Positions 63,855-64,000 of a stretch of 64,000 nt of DNA are shown piece after piece. A model generated the notes under the pieces. It was given only the letters and a program-made list of their open reading frames with translations, had not been told where the DNA came from and ran no database searches. Positions within the stretch are counted from its first letter, which is position 1. Every line of letters begins with the position of its first letter. Made by a program: the position numbers and the translations under genes. The DNA lies in assembly GCF_000333895.2 (NCBI RefSeq), contig NZ_ANFM02000032.1, forward strand, positions 92,623-156,622, given 5' to 3'. This stretch comes from Grimontia indica (GTDB lineage: Bacteria; Pseudomonadota; Gammaproteobacteria; Enterobacterales; Vibrionaceae).

Positions 63855-64000
63855 ATGGTTAAGCCTCACGGGCAATTAGTATCAGTTAGCTCAACGCCTC
63901 GCAGCGCTTACACACCTGACCTATCTACGTCGTAGTCTCCAACAACCCTTTAGAGGACTTAAAGCCCTAGGGATGACTCATCTTGAGGCTCGCTTCCCGC
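63855..64000 (-). rRNA. rrl: 23S ribosomal RNA, 3' end (runs off window)
   Basis: The minus strand ends with the conserved 23S 3' end: GTTGAGCTAACTGATACTAA, then a short linker, then CGTGAGGCTTAACC. An 87-nt spacer separates it from 5S. The rest of the gene and the operon start lie beyond 64000. Confidence 0.95.

Noticed and set aside
63551..63862. Plus-strand 103-codon ORF at the right edge
   Set aside because: It runs through the rRNA terminator and antisense to 5S rRNA.

Overview
The window is chromosomal DNA of a gammaproteobacterium in or near the Vibrionaceae (Vibrio, Photobacterium, Grimontia or Enterovibrio type). Three things suggest this: an ArcA/ArcB pair side by side, two tandem glutamate synthases, and a complete Vibrio-type chitobiose operon directly after a ChiS-like regulator. 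Base composition looks close to 50% G+C, higher than most Vibrio, so a Grimontia-like genus is plausible; the genus call is inference. Genes are dense, operons are short, and most end in clear intrinsic terminators. No CRISPR array, prophage, tRNA gene or transposase gene was seen.

Left part (1-27.8 kb). The window opens inside thrA (minus strand), preceded by an attenuator with a Thr/Ile-rich leader peptide. aceK follows, away from any aceBA genes, then a small outer-membrane-barrel-like protein and an RraA-family gene. arcA and arcB are convergent and share a terminator; a PAS/GGDEF diguanylate cyclase and the radical-SAM gene yhcC lie beyond. Two complete but divergent GOGAT operons (gltB-gltD twice) sit in tandem. 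mtnN-cbiB-btuF form a translationally coupled unit for methylthioadenosine/SAH recycling and corrinoid salvage. A 262-bp inverted-repeat element with a four-way-junction fold lies in front of yadS.

Middle part (27.8-41.5 kb). A compact three-gene operon (VOC protein, questin-oxidase-like protein, flavodoxin-like reductase) follows two near-identical 8-bp-spaced palindromes. After it come tyrS, mepM (divergent), an RND pump with its fusion protein, erpA (promoter overlapped by a strong IscR type-1 site), hemL, a 36-residue Cys-rich membrane peptide, a PerM/AI-2E family permease and rsmC.

Right part (41.5-64 kb). This is the chitin catabolic block: a ChiS-like sensor/regulator, an 820-bp regulatory gap with a perfect 36-bp palindrome, a periplasmic chitooligosaccharide-binding protein, a complete Opp/Dpp-type ABC transporter, a GH9 glucosaminidase-like enzyme, the amino-sugar kinase GspK, a cytoplasmic GH20 hexosaminidase, the GH94 chitobiose phosphorylase and a phosphohexomutase. 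Together they import (GlcN/GlcNAc)n, split it by hydrolysis and phosphorolysis, and deliver GlcNAc-6-P or GlcN-6-P. A separate exported GH20 chitobiase follows a MliC-like lipoprotein gene. The window closes with the 3' end of an rRNA operon on the minus strand (5S and the 3' end of 23S).
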